A DNA stretch of 16,680 bases. Origin: Berkiella sp964606325 (GTDB lineage: Bacteria > Pseudomonadota > Gammaproteobacteria > Berkiellales > Berkiellaceae). Every line of letters begins with the position of its first letter. The stretch's first letter is position 1. The DNA is taken from contig CAZSGE010000056.1 of the NCBI GenBank assembly GCA_964606325.1, forward strand, positions 1-16,680, written 5' to 3'. The position numbers and the translations under genes were made by a program. The notes beneath the pieces are model-generated. The model did not search any database and was not told the DNA's origin. It was given only the letters and a program-made list of their open reading frames with translations. Of the stretch, positions 1-6,828 are shown piece by piece.

Positions 1-189
1 ATTATTATGGTTAAGAAAGAAATTATTAAAAAAGAAGTAAAATCAAAACCTAAAAAAGAGGTTAAGAGTAATTCAGTAACTATTCCTGAGAATGTAAAGG
101 TTATAATTGAAAAAAATACAATCTCTCTTGAATGTTACGACAGAAGAAGTATGGCAAAAGTTCAATTTAGGTTGAGTGATAATGTGTAG
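1..189 (+). CDS. Lysine-rich small protein or C-terminal end of a longer one
   Basis: The frame is open from the first base of the window and ends at TAG 187-189. An ATG at 7-9 would give a 60-residue protein, but only six bases lie upstream, so no ribosome binding site can be judged and the gene may start outside the window. Residues 1-20 are almost all Lys/Glu with repeated KKE/KKEV, like a flexible basic linker. Residues 23-60 alternate hydrophobic and polar residues and could form a small beta-rich unit. I do not recognise a family. The basic linker followed by a compact end fits the tail of a longer protein better than a free-standing gene, but that is inference. Confidence 0.45.
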   Translation: MIMVKKEIIKKEVKSKPKKEVKSNSVTIPENVKVIIEKNTISLECYDRRSMAKVQFRLSDNV

Positions 190-436
190 GTGCGACTTAA
201 TTACTCTCATTAGCATGCGTGAATTTTATCTCTGGAACATTTTTTTTATTGTTTTTATTTACTTAATTAATGTTAAATAAAAGTAATCAAAGTATATTCA
301 CTTTGTTCAAGTCTTTGATCCGTATATCTTATTGCTAGTACACTTGAGTGATATTATTCCTAATTGATATAACAAGGTTTTGATAAGGTGATATAAAATG
401 CCTTATTATTTTCATTTAAACATGAGTTGTTAAATC
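190..436. other. AT-rich intergenic region
   Basis: This is 247 bases of strongly AT-rich sequence without a convincing gene. It probably holds the promoter of the leucine-rich-repeat gene. A TATAAA at 392-397 could be a -10 box, but no good -35 box lies 16-18 bases upstream (TTGATA at 364-369 is 22 bases away), so I do not call a promoter. No hairpin followed by a T-run was seen. Confidence 0.4.
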
Positions 437-1321
437 ATGTCGATAACACTTGCTATCAGTTTTGAGCGTAGAATAAAAGTGGAACCTAATGATGTTCTAA
501 GTTTGCTAGGCCCCGGCGATATACAGAAAATTGAAAAATCTTTCGATCTATGCTTAAGTGAAGTATTTGAGGGTAAAATCGAGACATTTAGAGATTGCGC
601 TAATAAAAACTGCCTTAAGCAATTACATCTCAGACATATAAAACTGAATACGACACAAGTCTATTATCTTGTTCAAGCCTTGCAGGGCACGAGTGTGTCT
701 AGGTTGGTGCTTTCGAACAACTTCATCGGCAAAGAGGGCGGAAAAATCCTGGGTGATGCCTTGCGCTTAACAAATGTGACTTCTTTGGATGTTTCCTGGA
801 ATAATCTTGGCAATGAGGGCGCAAATGAATTGATTAAATCACTGGATTGCACAGATATAACTTACTTAAATCTTAGGTATAATAACATCAGCGCTGGTGG
901 CCTTAGAACCTTAGTAGCTTCTATGCCTGGCACGTGTTTACTTGATGTAGATATTGAGAGAAACTCGTCTGAGTTGCAAAGTGGATTGCTATTAAATCAG
1001 CAAAAAACTATATTTACTCCTTATTATATTTTGAACGTATTTAATTTGAGTCAAGAGAAAAAATACAACCTTCACCCCAATATTAGCGGCCATACAAAGA
1101 AGTTAACTACAAATAATCATCTTGAGTATGCAGGCGGTATTGTAATGAATTTACCTCTTGAGCTTGTTTCTCACATTTTAAGCTTTTTACCTGGCATGGC
1201 TGCAAAGCTAAGAAATGGAAAAATTCGGGCTGAAAACTACGTTGATAATTTTAAAAAGCGCCATATGATTGCTGGTAATAGTGATGTCAGCGTGAGTAGC
1301 AAACGGCTAGGTGAGCCGTAG
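437..1321 (+). CDS. Leucine-rich-repeat protein with C-terminal F-box-like motif, probable effector
   Basis: This 294-residue protein has no signal peptide. Residues about 59-168 hold four leucine-rich repeats of about 28 residues, the ribonuclease-inhibitor type, with cores such as LKQLHLRHIKL, VSRLVLSNNFIG, VTSLDVSWNNLG and ITYLNLRYNNIS. Such repeats form a curved protein-binding surface. After a linker (about 175-235) comes LPLELVSHILSFLPG (239-253). This matches the first helices of eukaryotic F-boxes, which bind Skp1 in ubiquitin ligase complexes. The usual downstream F-box half is not evident, and the motif follows the repeats instead of preceding them. Legionellales secrete LRR and F-box proteins into host cells, so an effector role is plausible but inferred. 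The ATG at 437 has no clear Shine-Dalgarno sequence. A 6-bp hairpin (1303-1319) sits over the stop codon but has no T-run. Confidence 0.75.
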   Translation: MSITLAISFERRIKVEPNDVLSLLGPGDIQKIEKSFDLCLSEVFEGKIETFRDCANKNCLKQLHLRHIKLNTTQVYYLVQALQGTSVSRLVLSNNFIGKEGGKILGDALRLTNVTSLDVSWNNLGNEGANELIKSLDCTDITYLNLRYNNISAGGLRTLVASMPGTCLLDVDIERNSSELQSGLLLNQQKTIFTPYYILNVFNLSQEKKYNLHPNISGHTKKLTTNNHLEYAGGIVMNLPLELVSHILSFLPGMAAKLRNGKIRAENYVDNFKKRHMIAGNSDVSVSSKRLGEP

Positions 1322-1347
1322 GGAAAAGCGGGATAGCATCTTTGGTA

Positions 1348-1911
1348 TCAGGTATCTTTTATCAATAAAAAATGTTTAACCCCTTCAAATGATCCTTGTG
1401 TGCTTATGAATTCACATACCACATGAAATCCTGCTTTCTCATAAACATGTTTAGCGCGTGGATTGGTTTGCGCAGGATCAATCATAAATCTGTCGATCGA
1501 TTTATCATGATGTTCATGAAGATATTGCATAAAGGCTTTTAAAGTAGGCGCGGCAAGCCCTTTGCCAAAGTGTTTCTCACTGCCAATCATAAAATCAATA
1601 CCGTAGGTTTTGCCAGTTTTAGAAAGATGTTCCCGGTAATATTGTGGTAAATCTGGCTCATCTAACATTTCAGATGTCATTAATAAACAATAAGGATCGT
1701 TTTCAATAGAGCCCACCCAATAGGTAAAAATGCCATCAGCATAAGGACTGGGTTCTTTTCGACCGTTGATGAAGATGATAATGTCATCACGATGCTCTGG
1801 TGTGTTATCCCAGAATGCTTTGACATGTGGGGCATCAAGCCATTTTAAAATGGTAGATTGATGGAGTATGTTTGCTTGTTCAAAATTAATATTGGGTGAG
1901 TTTTCTGGCAT
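1348..1911 (-). CDS. GNAT acetyltransferase, AAC(6')-like
   Basis: This 187-residue acyl-CoA N-acyltransferase resembles the aminoglycoside 6'-N-acetyltransferase / Acetyltransf_8 branch of GNAT. WLDAPHVKAFWDN (24-36) matches the 'WLxxPHVxxWW' start of that branch. KHFGKGLA (113-120) is the acetyl-CoA pyrophosphate loop (Q/R-x-x-G-x-G/A type). DPAQTNPRAKHVYEKAGF (145-162) matches the conserved D-P-x-x-x-N-x-R-A-x-x-x-Y-E-K-A-G-F end. The length is normal for the family. The start is supported by AAAGG about 8 bases upstream on the minus strand. The gene is divergent, 59 bases from the next unit. The substrate may be an aminoglycoside or another amine such as a siderophore lysine; the sequence alone cannot decide. 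Confidence 0.85.
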   Translation of the reverse strand: MPENSPNINFEQANILHQSTILKWLDAPHVKAFWDNTPEHRDDIIIFINGRKEPSPYADGIFTYWVGSIENDPYCLLMTSEMLDEPDLPQYYREHLSKTGKTYGIDFMIGSEKHFGKGLAAPTLKAFMQYLHEHHDKSIDRFMIDPAQTNPRAKHVYEKAGFHVVCEFISTQGSFEGVKHFLLIKDT

Positions 1912-1970
1912 GAATAACCTTTCAATAGTAGTCTTCTGTCTGTTCTTTAAATTTTATTGGAGTTGCTATT

Positions 1971-2432
1971 GTGAATAAAGAAGTTATTGATATTCTCAAT
2001 AAATTATCTCATGAAATTAATAAAAAGTATGGGTATGTCACTGTTGAAGGTGAAAATTTTGGTGAGCCTGCAATTAACTCGGGTCCATGCGGACCATTTG
2101 CGAAAGTGTTTTATGAGGAGTGGAATAAGCGCTTTGCTCAGAAGGTAATCATTTCTTTTGTCATGGAGTTAGCCGCCAATGATTGCTATCACGTTTTGAT
2201 TCGGCTGCCAAATAACCAATTTTATGATGGCGGAATGGGTATTCATGATGAGACTCACTATGATTCACGATTTAAAATTGAAGATATGAAGGTTTATGAT
2301 TTGAAGTTGCTTGAACAAAGATCACATGGATTAGAAAGGGTATACCCTCGTTACTGCCCAAACTTTGATATTACTTATTTAAGAGCACTGATAGAACGGT
2401 ATTTAGATGAATGCCTCCTCAAAATCACTTGA
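1971..2432 (+). CDS. Unknown protein with possible Cys-His-Asp (transglutaminase-like) triad
   Basis: This 153-residue protein starts at GTG 1971, chosen because GGAG lies 8 bases upstream (1959-1962). I do not recognise the family with certainty. SGPCGPFAKVFYEEW (37-51) puts Cys40 at the start of a helix. CYHVLIRL (72-79) puts His74 in a strand. NQFYDGG (82-88) puts Asp86 on the next strand. This order and spacing is what transglutaminase-like and other papain-fold enzymes show. The protein is shorter than most transglutaminases, has no signal peptide and is probably cytoplasmic. It begins the plus-strand run that leads to the APH(9)-like gene, 65 bases before the methyltransferase gene. Enzyme activity is a guess from residue pattern only. 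Confidence 0.7.
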   Translation: MNKEVIDILNKLSHEINKKYGYVTVEGENFGEPAINSGPCGPFAKVFYEEWNKRFAQKVIISFVMELAANDCYHVLIRLPNNQFYDGGMGIHDETHYDSRFKIEDMKVYDLKLLEQRSHGLERVYPRYCPNFDITYLRALIERYLDECLLKIT

Positions 2433-2497
2433 TTAGCTGTTCAACTTATGTTAATAAGTCGCACAGTGTTATTCAATAAAGGGTTAGTAAAAAGCAC

Positions 2498-4048
2498 ATG
2501 ACTTCTCTATCAAATTCTGTCCTCTGGCAACGCATGCATGAATACTACGATCAACTAGGTACAGAAGTTTGGGAAGACGAAGTTGTTCCAAATCAAATCA
2601 CCAGCAATACGTATTTAGCCAATATCTACGCAAAGCTTGTTGTAGCGCAAATTCATGATTACATTGCACAAAATGGCAAAGCTCAAGATGATACGCCATT
2701 TCATATTATCGAGATTGGTGCTGGCCATGGGCGATTGTCATTTTATCTATTGGAAAATTTGAAGCAAGCATTTGAGTTTTTTAACTGGCCAAGCTGTTGG
2801 CTCAAGTATGTGATGACCGATATTAGTCTAAAGAGTTTGGAAGTTTGGAAAGAGCACCATGCGCTCAAGCCCTTTATTGAAGAGGGCTGGCTTGATATGG
2901 CTGTGTTCAACGCTATCAAAGATACTGAGCTTAAACTTTATGTGTCTGGTAAAACGATTAAATCTCAAGAACTCAAAAAGCCTACTATTATTATATGCAA
3001 TTATATTTTTGATACTTTAGTTCAAGATGCTTTTCAAGTTATCAATCATCAAATACATGAAGTCGAACTAACCATTGAAAACGAAGACAAATTACCAAGA
3101 GATGATTTAAATAATTATTTCGAAAATGCAAAGTATAAATATACCAAGCATCGAATTGATACTAACTATTATAAAGATTACCCTGAATTAAATAAAATTT
3201 TACAGCAATATGAAAGTGAATATAAAAACACTTCCTTTTTAATACCATTAGGTGCAATCAAGTGCCTCAAAAATCTTAAAACAATCGCTCATGGTCCCTT
3301 GATGTGTTTAGTTTCAGATAAAGGAATAGCAGATTCTAATTTATTCGAAGAAGCAGATGATCCAGATATTGATTTTCATGGCTCTGTTTCAATGACAGTG
3401 AATTTTGATGCACTAAAGCGTTATACCAATCAAAATGGTGGCATGAGTTTAACGATGGGAGATAAAGGTGCAGATTTCCAAGTGGCGGCCTTTATTTATC
3501 AAACCCATTATGAAACAAGCCATACCATGTATGCTTTTCAAAATAGCCTTAATAGTTACAGCCCTCAAGATCTCTTTGATATTTGTTATATCGATGATGA
3601 GCTAAACCCAGGCTTTAAAACAATAGAGGCTATTATAAGCTTATTAAATTTAGCAGAGTGGGATCCAAGCATATTTTATGATTATCATGAGTTGCTTATT
3701 GAAAATATTGAGAATGGAACAGAGGGTATATCCTTTGGTGCAATTTATAGTATTTTAAATGGCGTTGATCGCGTTTGGCGATTTTTCTTTAAACTGGAAA
3801 AAACGCAAAATATTCCATTTGCAATTGGTTCCGTGCTTTATGGCTTGGATTATAATGAGAAAGCAATTGAATTCTATAAGCATTCATTGGAATTCTTTGG
3901 ACCAGACAAAGAAACTTATTTCAATATGGCCTTAGCCTATAGTGCATTGGAAAATAAAGCTGAAGTCATAAAAGCGCTTAAAGATGCAATTCATATGGAT
4001 CCCCGTTATAAAGAAGCAAAAGATATGCTTATGGAATATGGGGGCTGA
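2498..4048 (+). CDS. MidA-like SAM-dependent methyltransferase with C-terminal TPR repeats
   Basis: This is a 516-residue cytoplasmic protein. IIEIGAGHGRLSFYLLENL (70-88) is a clear class I methyltransferase motif I for S-adenosylmethionine binding. VMTDIS (105-110) is the motif II acidic strand. IICNYIFDTLVQDAF (165-179) resembles the N-E-x-x-D-A-x-P strand of the MidA/NDUFAF7 family (SAM-dependent methyltransferases acting on protein arginine in mitochondrial complex I assembly). Residues about 437-512 form two TPR units ending in MALAYSALENKAEVIKALKD and MDPRYKEA, a protein-protein interaction module. The fusion suggests a protein substrate or partner. The ribosome binding site is weak (AAAGGG about 14 bases upstream). 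The stop lies 31 bases before the proposed start of the APH-like gene, so the two are likely co-transcribed. The substrate is unknown. Confidence 0.75.
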   Translation: MTSLSNSVLWQRMHEYYDQLGTEVWEDEVVPNQITSNTYLANIYAKLVVAQIHDYIAQNGKAQDDTPFHIIEIGAGHGRLSFYLLENLKQAFEFFNWPSCWLKYVMTDISLKSLEVWKEHHALKPFIEEGWLDMAVFNAIKDTELKLYVSGKTIKSQELKKPTIIICNYIFDTLVQDAFQVINHQIHEVELTIENEDKLPRDDLNNYFENAKYKYTKHRIDTNYYKDYPELNKILQQYESEYKNTSFLIPLGAIKCLKNLKTIAHGPLMCLVSDKGIADSNLFEEADDPDIDFHGSVSMTVNFDALKRYTNQNGGMSLTMGDKGADFQVAAFIYQTHYETSHTMYAFQNSLNSYSPQDLFDICYIDDELNPGFKTIEAIISLLNLAEWDPSIFYDYHELLIENIENGTEGISFGAIYSILNGVDRVWRFFFKLEKTQNIPFAIGSVLYGLDYNEKAIEFYKHSLEFFGPDKETYFNMALAYSALENKAEVIKALKDAIHMDPRYKEAKDMLMEYGG

Positions 4049-4079
4049 TTTTGCCCAAAATAAAATAAAGAGCATTCAG

Positions 4080-5090
4080 ATGGATAAACCCTTGCTTTTG
4101 GAACAACGTATTATTGAATGCTTGAGCACTCAGTATGGGATTGATATTGTTACATTATCATTTCTCCCCGTTGGGGCAGATATGAAGGCATCTGTCTATA
4201 AAGCAATTGCAAAAGATAAATCCTATTTTGTAAAAATTAAACAAGGATTTCACCATAATCTGAGCGTTGCTATTACCAAACTTTTACATGATGCTGGGAT
4301 AGATGAAGTTATTTCACCAATTAACACCATTTCAGGTGAGATAACGCAAAATATGGATAGATTTACCGTTATTGTCTATCCGTTTATTGAAGGAAAAGAT
4401 GGCTTCAATTGTACATTTGCCAAACATCACTGGCTTGCATTGGGCAAAGCATTAAAGAAAGTCCACACATGGGATGTACCCCTCACAATTGAAAACCAGA
4501 TCCGGCGAGAAACCTATGCGCCTAAATGGCGCGAGGCAGTGCGCTCTTATTATCGTCTAGAAAATGCTCCTCAAATAGATGATGATATTTCAAGAAAATT
4601 GCTTCAGTTTATGAAAGAAAATCAAGATGTAATCCTCCGTTTGGTCGACAATGCGGATAAGTTTAGTCAATCGGCCTCAAGGCCTTCACCCGAATTTGTG
4701 TTTTGTCATGCTGATATACATGCAGGCAATGTATTAGTAGGAAATAACGATCAACTCTATATAGTCGATTGGGATGAGCCCATGATGGCGCCCCATGAGC
4801 GTGATCTTATGTTCTTTGGTGCAGGTGTCGGTAATGTTTGGAATAAGCCTGAGGAAGTTGAGATTTTCTTTCAAGGATATGGCAAGACAGATATTGATAA
4901 AGAGATGTTAGCCTATTACCGACATGAAAGAATAGTAGAAGATATTGCTGAATATACGCAAGAGTTGCTATTTACCTCAAATGGTAGTGATAGGGCACTC
5001 ATGTATAAGCATTTTCTGGATATGTTTGAACCAAATGGTGTTGTTGAGATTGCATTTAAAACTCATTCAATTAAAGATAAGCTCAACTAA
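4080..5090 (+). CDS. Aminoglycoside phosphotransferase, APH(9)/spectinomycin kinase-like
   Basis: This 336-residue protein belongs to the APH/choline kinase fold. YFVKIKQG (49-56) carries the ATP-binding Lys52. CHADIHAGNVLVG (209-221) is the catalytic loop with Asp212 and Asn217. YIVDWDEP (227-234) is the metal-binding Asp230 segment. KPEEVE, GYGKTDIDKEML and YYRHERIVEDIA match the spectinomycin phosphotransferase APH(9)-Ia of Legionella closely as I remember it, including the length (about 331). It would phosphorylate spectinomycin with ATP, or a related natural substrate. I chose ATG 4080 because AAAGAG lies 7 bases upstream and the homologue starts there. In-frame ATGs at 3984 and 4038 lie inside the methyltransferase gene. 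The stop overlaps the next start by one base. Confidence 0.88.
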   Translation: MDKPLLLEQRIIECLSTQYGIDIVTLSFLPVGADMKASVYKAIAKDKSYFVKIKQGFHHNLSVAITKLLHDAGIDEVISPINTISGEITQNMDRFTVIVYPFIEGKDGFNCTFAKHHWLALGKALKKVHTWDVPLTIENQIRRETYAPKWREAVRSYYRLENAPQIDDDISRKLLQFMKENQDVILRLVDNADKFSQSASRPSPEFVFCHADIHAGNVLVGNNDQLYIVDWDEPMMAPHERDLMFFGAGVGNVWNKPEEVEIFFQGYGKTDIDKEMLAYYRHERIVEDIAEYTQELLFTSNGSDRALMYKHFLDMFEPNGVVEIAFKTHSIKDKLN

Positions 5091-5362
5091 TGGGGCGACA
5101 CCAAACGCTTGAAAAAGAAGTTAAACAAAACGTAGGCTGGATAGAGAATCTTGCCGGCGTAAGTAAAATTGTCATCGGTATTTCTGAGAGCTGTAGACAT
5201 AAATATCCGCCGGGGCATATACGATTTAAAATGGATGTTGATGGTGGAATTAAGGTTAACGCTTATTCTGGCAATGGTGTAACTGATATTTATATTAAAA
5301 TCGATCCTATTTCAGAAAGAGAAAATATTAAATCCCAATTAAAAAAGCGATTTAACAGATGA
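5090..5362 (+). CDS. Small conserved-looking protein of unknown function
   Basis: This 90-residue protein starts at ATG 5090, sharing one base with the previous stop (TAATG), which suggests translational coupling. It is one alpha/beta unit. Residues 6-22 look like a helix. ISKIVIGISESCRHKYPPG-like text around 24-43 and HIRFKMDVDGGIKVNAYSG (43-61) give two strands with a turn. VTDIYIKID (64-72) gives another strand, and the C-terminus is basic (KSQLKKRFNR). There is no signal peptide or membrane segment. I do not recognise a family. Its place between the APH(9)-like kinase and a GNAT enzyme, overlapping both, makes it a real gene and possibly an accessory subunit of that unit. The function is unknown. 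Confidence 0.75.
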   Translation: MGRHQTLEKEVKQNVGWIENLAGVSKIVIGISESCRHKYPPGHIRFKMDVDGGIKVNAYSGNGVTDIYIKIDPISERENIKSQLKKRFNR

Positions 5363-5826
5363 GCATCAAAATAGATTATCTTATCAACCATCCAGAACAT
5401 CTCCCAGTGTTAGCATCATGGATGTTCAAAACATGGGGACACCTAAATCCTCAATCAAGCCTAGAGAAAGCTGAGCACAAATTAACTACGCACTTAAATG
5501 CTGTGAATATGCCTTTGACCTTCATTGCTTTGCAAAATGATGAGCCTGTCGGTATGTGTTCTTTGCGTCAAAATGATGGAATAAAGGAAGAGCTCACCCC
5601 TTGGTTAGCTTCTTTATTTGTATTGCCGCAATTTAGAGGACAGGGGATTGGTGAAAAACTTGTGCAAATGGTTATAAAAAAGGCACACACTTTTGGCTAT
5701 GATACGCTCTATTTGTTTGCTTTTGATTCATCATTATCCAGTTGGTATGAAAAATTAGGTTGGAAAATGATAGATACAGATAGTTTAAATGAGCATCAAG
5801 TCACAGTGATGAAATTTACTATTTAA
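5359..5826 (+). CDS. GNAT family N-acetyltransferase
   Basis: This 155-residue protein is a typical small GNAT enzyme transferring an acyl group from acyl-CoA to an amine. LASLFVLPQFRGQGIGEKL (83-101) contains the strand 4 bulge and the R-G-Q-G-I-G loop that binds the CoA pyrophosphate. The C-terminal SSWYEKLGWKMI (127-138) is the usual 'Y-x-x-x-G-F/W' ending. TFIALQNDEPVGMCSL (54-69) is the strand 2-3 hairpin. The start overlaps the previous stop by four bases (ATGA), so it is the last gene of a coupled run. It is not close to AAC(6') by eye, and the substrate is unknown. No clear terminator follows. Confidence 0.88.
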   Translation: MSIKIDYLINHPEHLPVLASWMFKTWGHLNPQSSLEKAEHKLTTHLNAVNMPLTFIALQNDEPVGMCSLRQNDGIKEELTPWLASLFVLPQFRGQGIGEKLVQMVIKKAHTFGYDTLYLFAFDSSLSSWYEKLGWKMIDTDSLNEHQVTVMKFTI

Positions 5827-5889
5827 GTAAATCAAAAAAAATCCATAATAGATATTACGCAAGTTGCTGCTCATTTATTAACATGTACA

Positions 5890-6642
5890 TTAAGGCTTGA
5901 GCCTAGATGGTGAAGTTAAAAAAACACGATAATTTTCCAGCTTCTGTCTTTGAGCAGCGCAAAAGCGGTGAAAAGCGGAAAAGCTTTTTTCATTGCCGCC
6001 AATTGCTTCTAAAATCAAAAGTGCATTCAGTGCTTTGTCTGTAAGCGTTAATGCAGGATCTTGAATAACACCACTTATCTTTTCCGCTATCTTATTGATT
6101 GATGTTTGATGTAATGTCGCCCTTGTATTTTCGGGCTTTTCTCTAAAATGGTTATAATGTCTTCTTATTTCATCAGCGGATGAGAATTTTGTAAGAAAAT
6201 TCACAACCCAAAAATGGAAATTATATTCTTCTATATCTGCATTATCGACAGGTACGTTTTCAATGCCAGGCATTGTTTTATTAATTTCATCAAGAAGTTT
6301 CTTTCCAACATGCTTAGCAGTTTCAAAGCCCATTCTGAGAATATTGGTGTCTTCAGAAAGATTGTCATGGGTTTGAAATTCATGATAGATTTCATTTTCA
6401 AAATGAGTGTGATTCTCAAGATCAAATTCATTAATTGCTTTATTCGCAGTTTGAATCATCAAGTGGATTTGATACAAGATACTTTGAAATATATGTTCAT
6501 TGTCAGAGCCATAAATAGACTTTAAGCGCTCAGATAAGGTTGACAAAAATAAATGGCTGATTGAATACATTCTTTTAGTATTCATAAGGTAACACAGCCT
6601 TTGATTAACATCATCAAGACTTACCAATGGACCAAGCATCAT
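5890..6642 (-). CDS. Unrecognised alpha-helical protein
   Basis: This protein has about 250 residues, no signal peptide and no membrane segment, and looks mostly helical (for example MYSISHLFLSTLSERLKSIY and LTDKALNALLILEAIGG). It ends in basic FLTSPSRLKP. No family was recognised. An upstream ATG at 6666 would add eight residues, but it lacks a ribosome binding site. The ATG at 6642 has GAGGAAG 8 bases ahead of it and is the better start. An imperfect inverted repeat (6661-6686) lies just upstream. It is convergent with the GNAT gene and divergent from the gene at 6825, so it is transcribed alone. By context it may be an effector or accessory protein, but nothing in the sequence shows this. 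Confidence 0.7.
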   Translation of the reverse strand: MMLGPLVSLDDVNQRLCYLMNTKRMYSISHLFLSTLSERLKSIYGSDNEHIFQSILYQIHLMIQTANKAINEFDLENHTHFENEIYHEFQTHDNLSEDTNILRMGFETAKHVGKKLLDEINKTMPGIENVPVDNADIEEYNFHFWVVNFLTKFSSADEIRRHYNHFREKPENTRATLHQTSINKIAEKISGVIQDPALTLTDKALNALLILEAIGGNEKSFSAFHRFCAAQRQKLENYRVFLTSPSRLKP

Positions 6643-6660
6643 TTTCACTTCCTCATTGAT

Positions 6661-6686
6661 GTACATGCATTAATTTTGCATTGTAC
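6661..6686. promoter_or_regulatory. Imperfect inverted repeat upstream of the 6642 start
   Basis: GTACATGCA (6661-6669) pairs with TGCATTGTAC (6677-6686), giving nine base pairs with one bulged T. It lies 19-44 bases upstream of the chosen start of the minus-strand gene and covers the rejected ATG at 6666. It could be an operator or an mRNA leader hairpin. A second AT-only stem, TGAAAAAA/TTTTTTCA at 6706-6726, lies behind it and is less meaningful. Confidence 0.3.
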
Positions 6687-6758
6687 ACTAACCTTCTGAA
6701 ATATATGAAAAAAATACATTTTTTCAGACTAAATGCAAGATTATAGTGACAAGTGGTA

Positions 6759-6787
6759 TTTAGATAACTTTCATATGTTTATATAAT
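6759..6787 (+). promoter_or_regulatory. Candidate sigma-70 promoter of the 6825 gene
   Basis: TTTAGA (6759-6764) and a perfect TATAAT (6782-6787) are 17 bases apart. Transcription would start near 6794, about 30 bases before the ATG at 6825. The -10 box overlaps the left arm of the inverted repeat described separately, so a protein bound there would block the promoter. Confidence 0.45.
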
Positions 6788-6828
6788 AATCCCTGAACAA
6801 CAAGTTATTGATCAGGGGATTATTATGT
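6781..6828 (+). promoter_or_regulatory. Long inverted repeat covering the ribosome binding site and start codon
   Basis: The left arm (6781-6796) pairs with the right arm (6812-6828) through 15 Watson-Crick pairs and one G-T wobble, with one bulged G and a 15-base loop. The right arm contains the AGGGGA ribosome binding site (6814-6819) and the ATG at 6825-6827. If transcribed whole, the hairpin would hide both and stop translation until opened. If transcription begins near 6794, most of the left arm is not in the mRNA, and the repeat would act instead as a DNA operator over the -10 box. The sequence alone cannot separate the two. Confidence 0.55.

Noticed and set aside
1303..1319. Hairpin ACGGCT/AGCCGT over the end of the LRR gene as a terminator
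   Set aside because: A six-base stem with no T-run after it on either strand; kept only as a remark.
437..1321. CRISPR-like or DNA-level tandem repeat in the LRR gene
   Set aside because: The periodicity is at protein level (28-residue leucine-rich repeats); the DNA copies are too diverged to be direct repeats.
2444..2459. Small hairpin ACTTAT/ATAAGT between the 1971 and 2498 genes
   Set aside because: Short, A/T-rich and without a T-run; common by chance in AT-rich DNA.
3984..4079. Longer N-terminus for the APH(9)-like gene, starting at 3984 or 4038
   Set aside because: These bases code for the TPR part of the methyltransferase in another frame. The ATG at 4080 has a good ribosome binding site and fits the family's start.
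1348..5826. Resistance genes as an integron or transposon cargo
   Set aside because: No attC-like sites, integrase, transposase, terminal inverted repeats or target duplications were seen around the cluster, and base composition matches the neighbours.
6231..6525. Short open frames on both strands inside the 5890-6642 gene
   Set aside because: Alternate-frame shadows without ribosome binding sites or protein-like composition.
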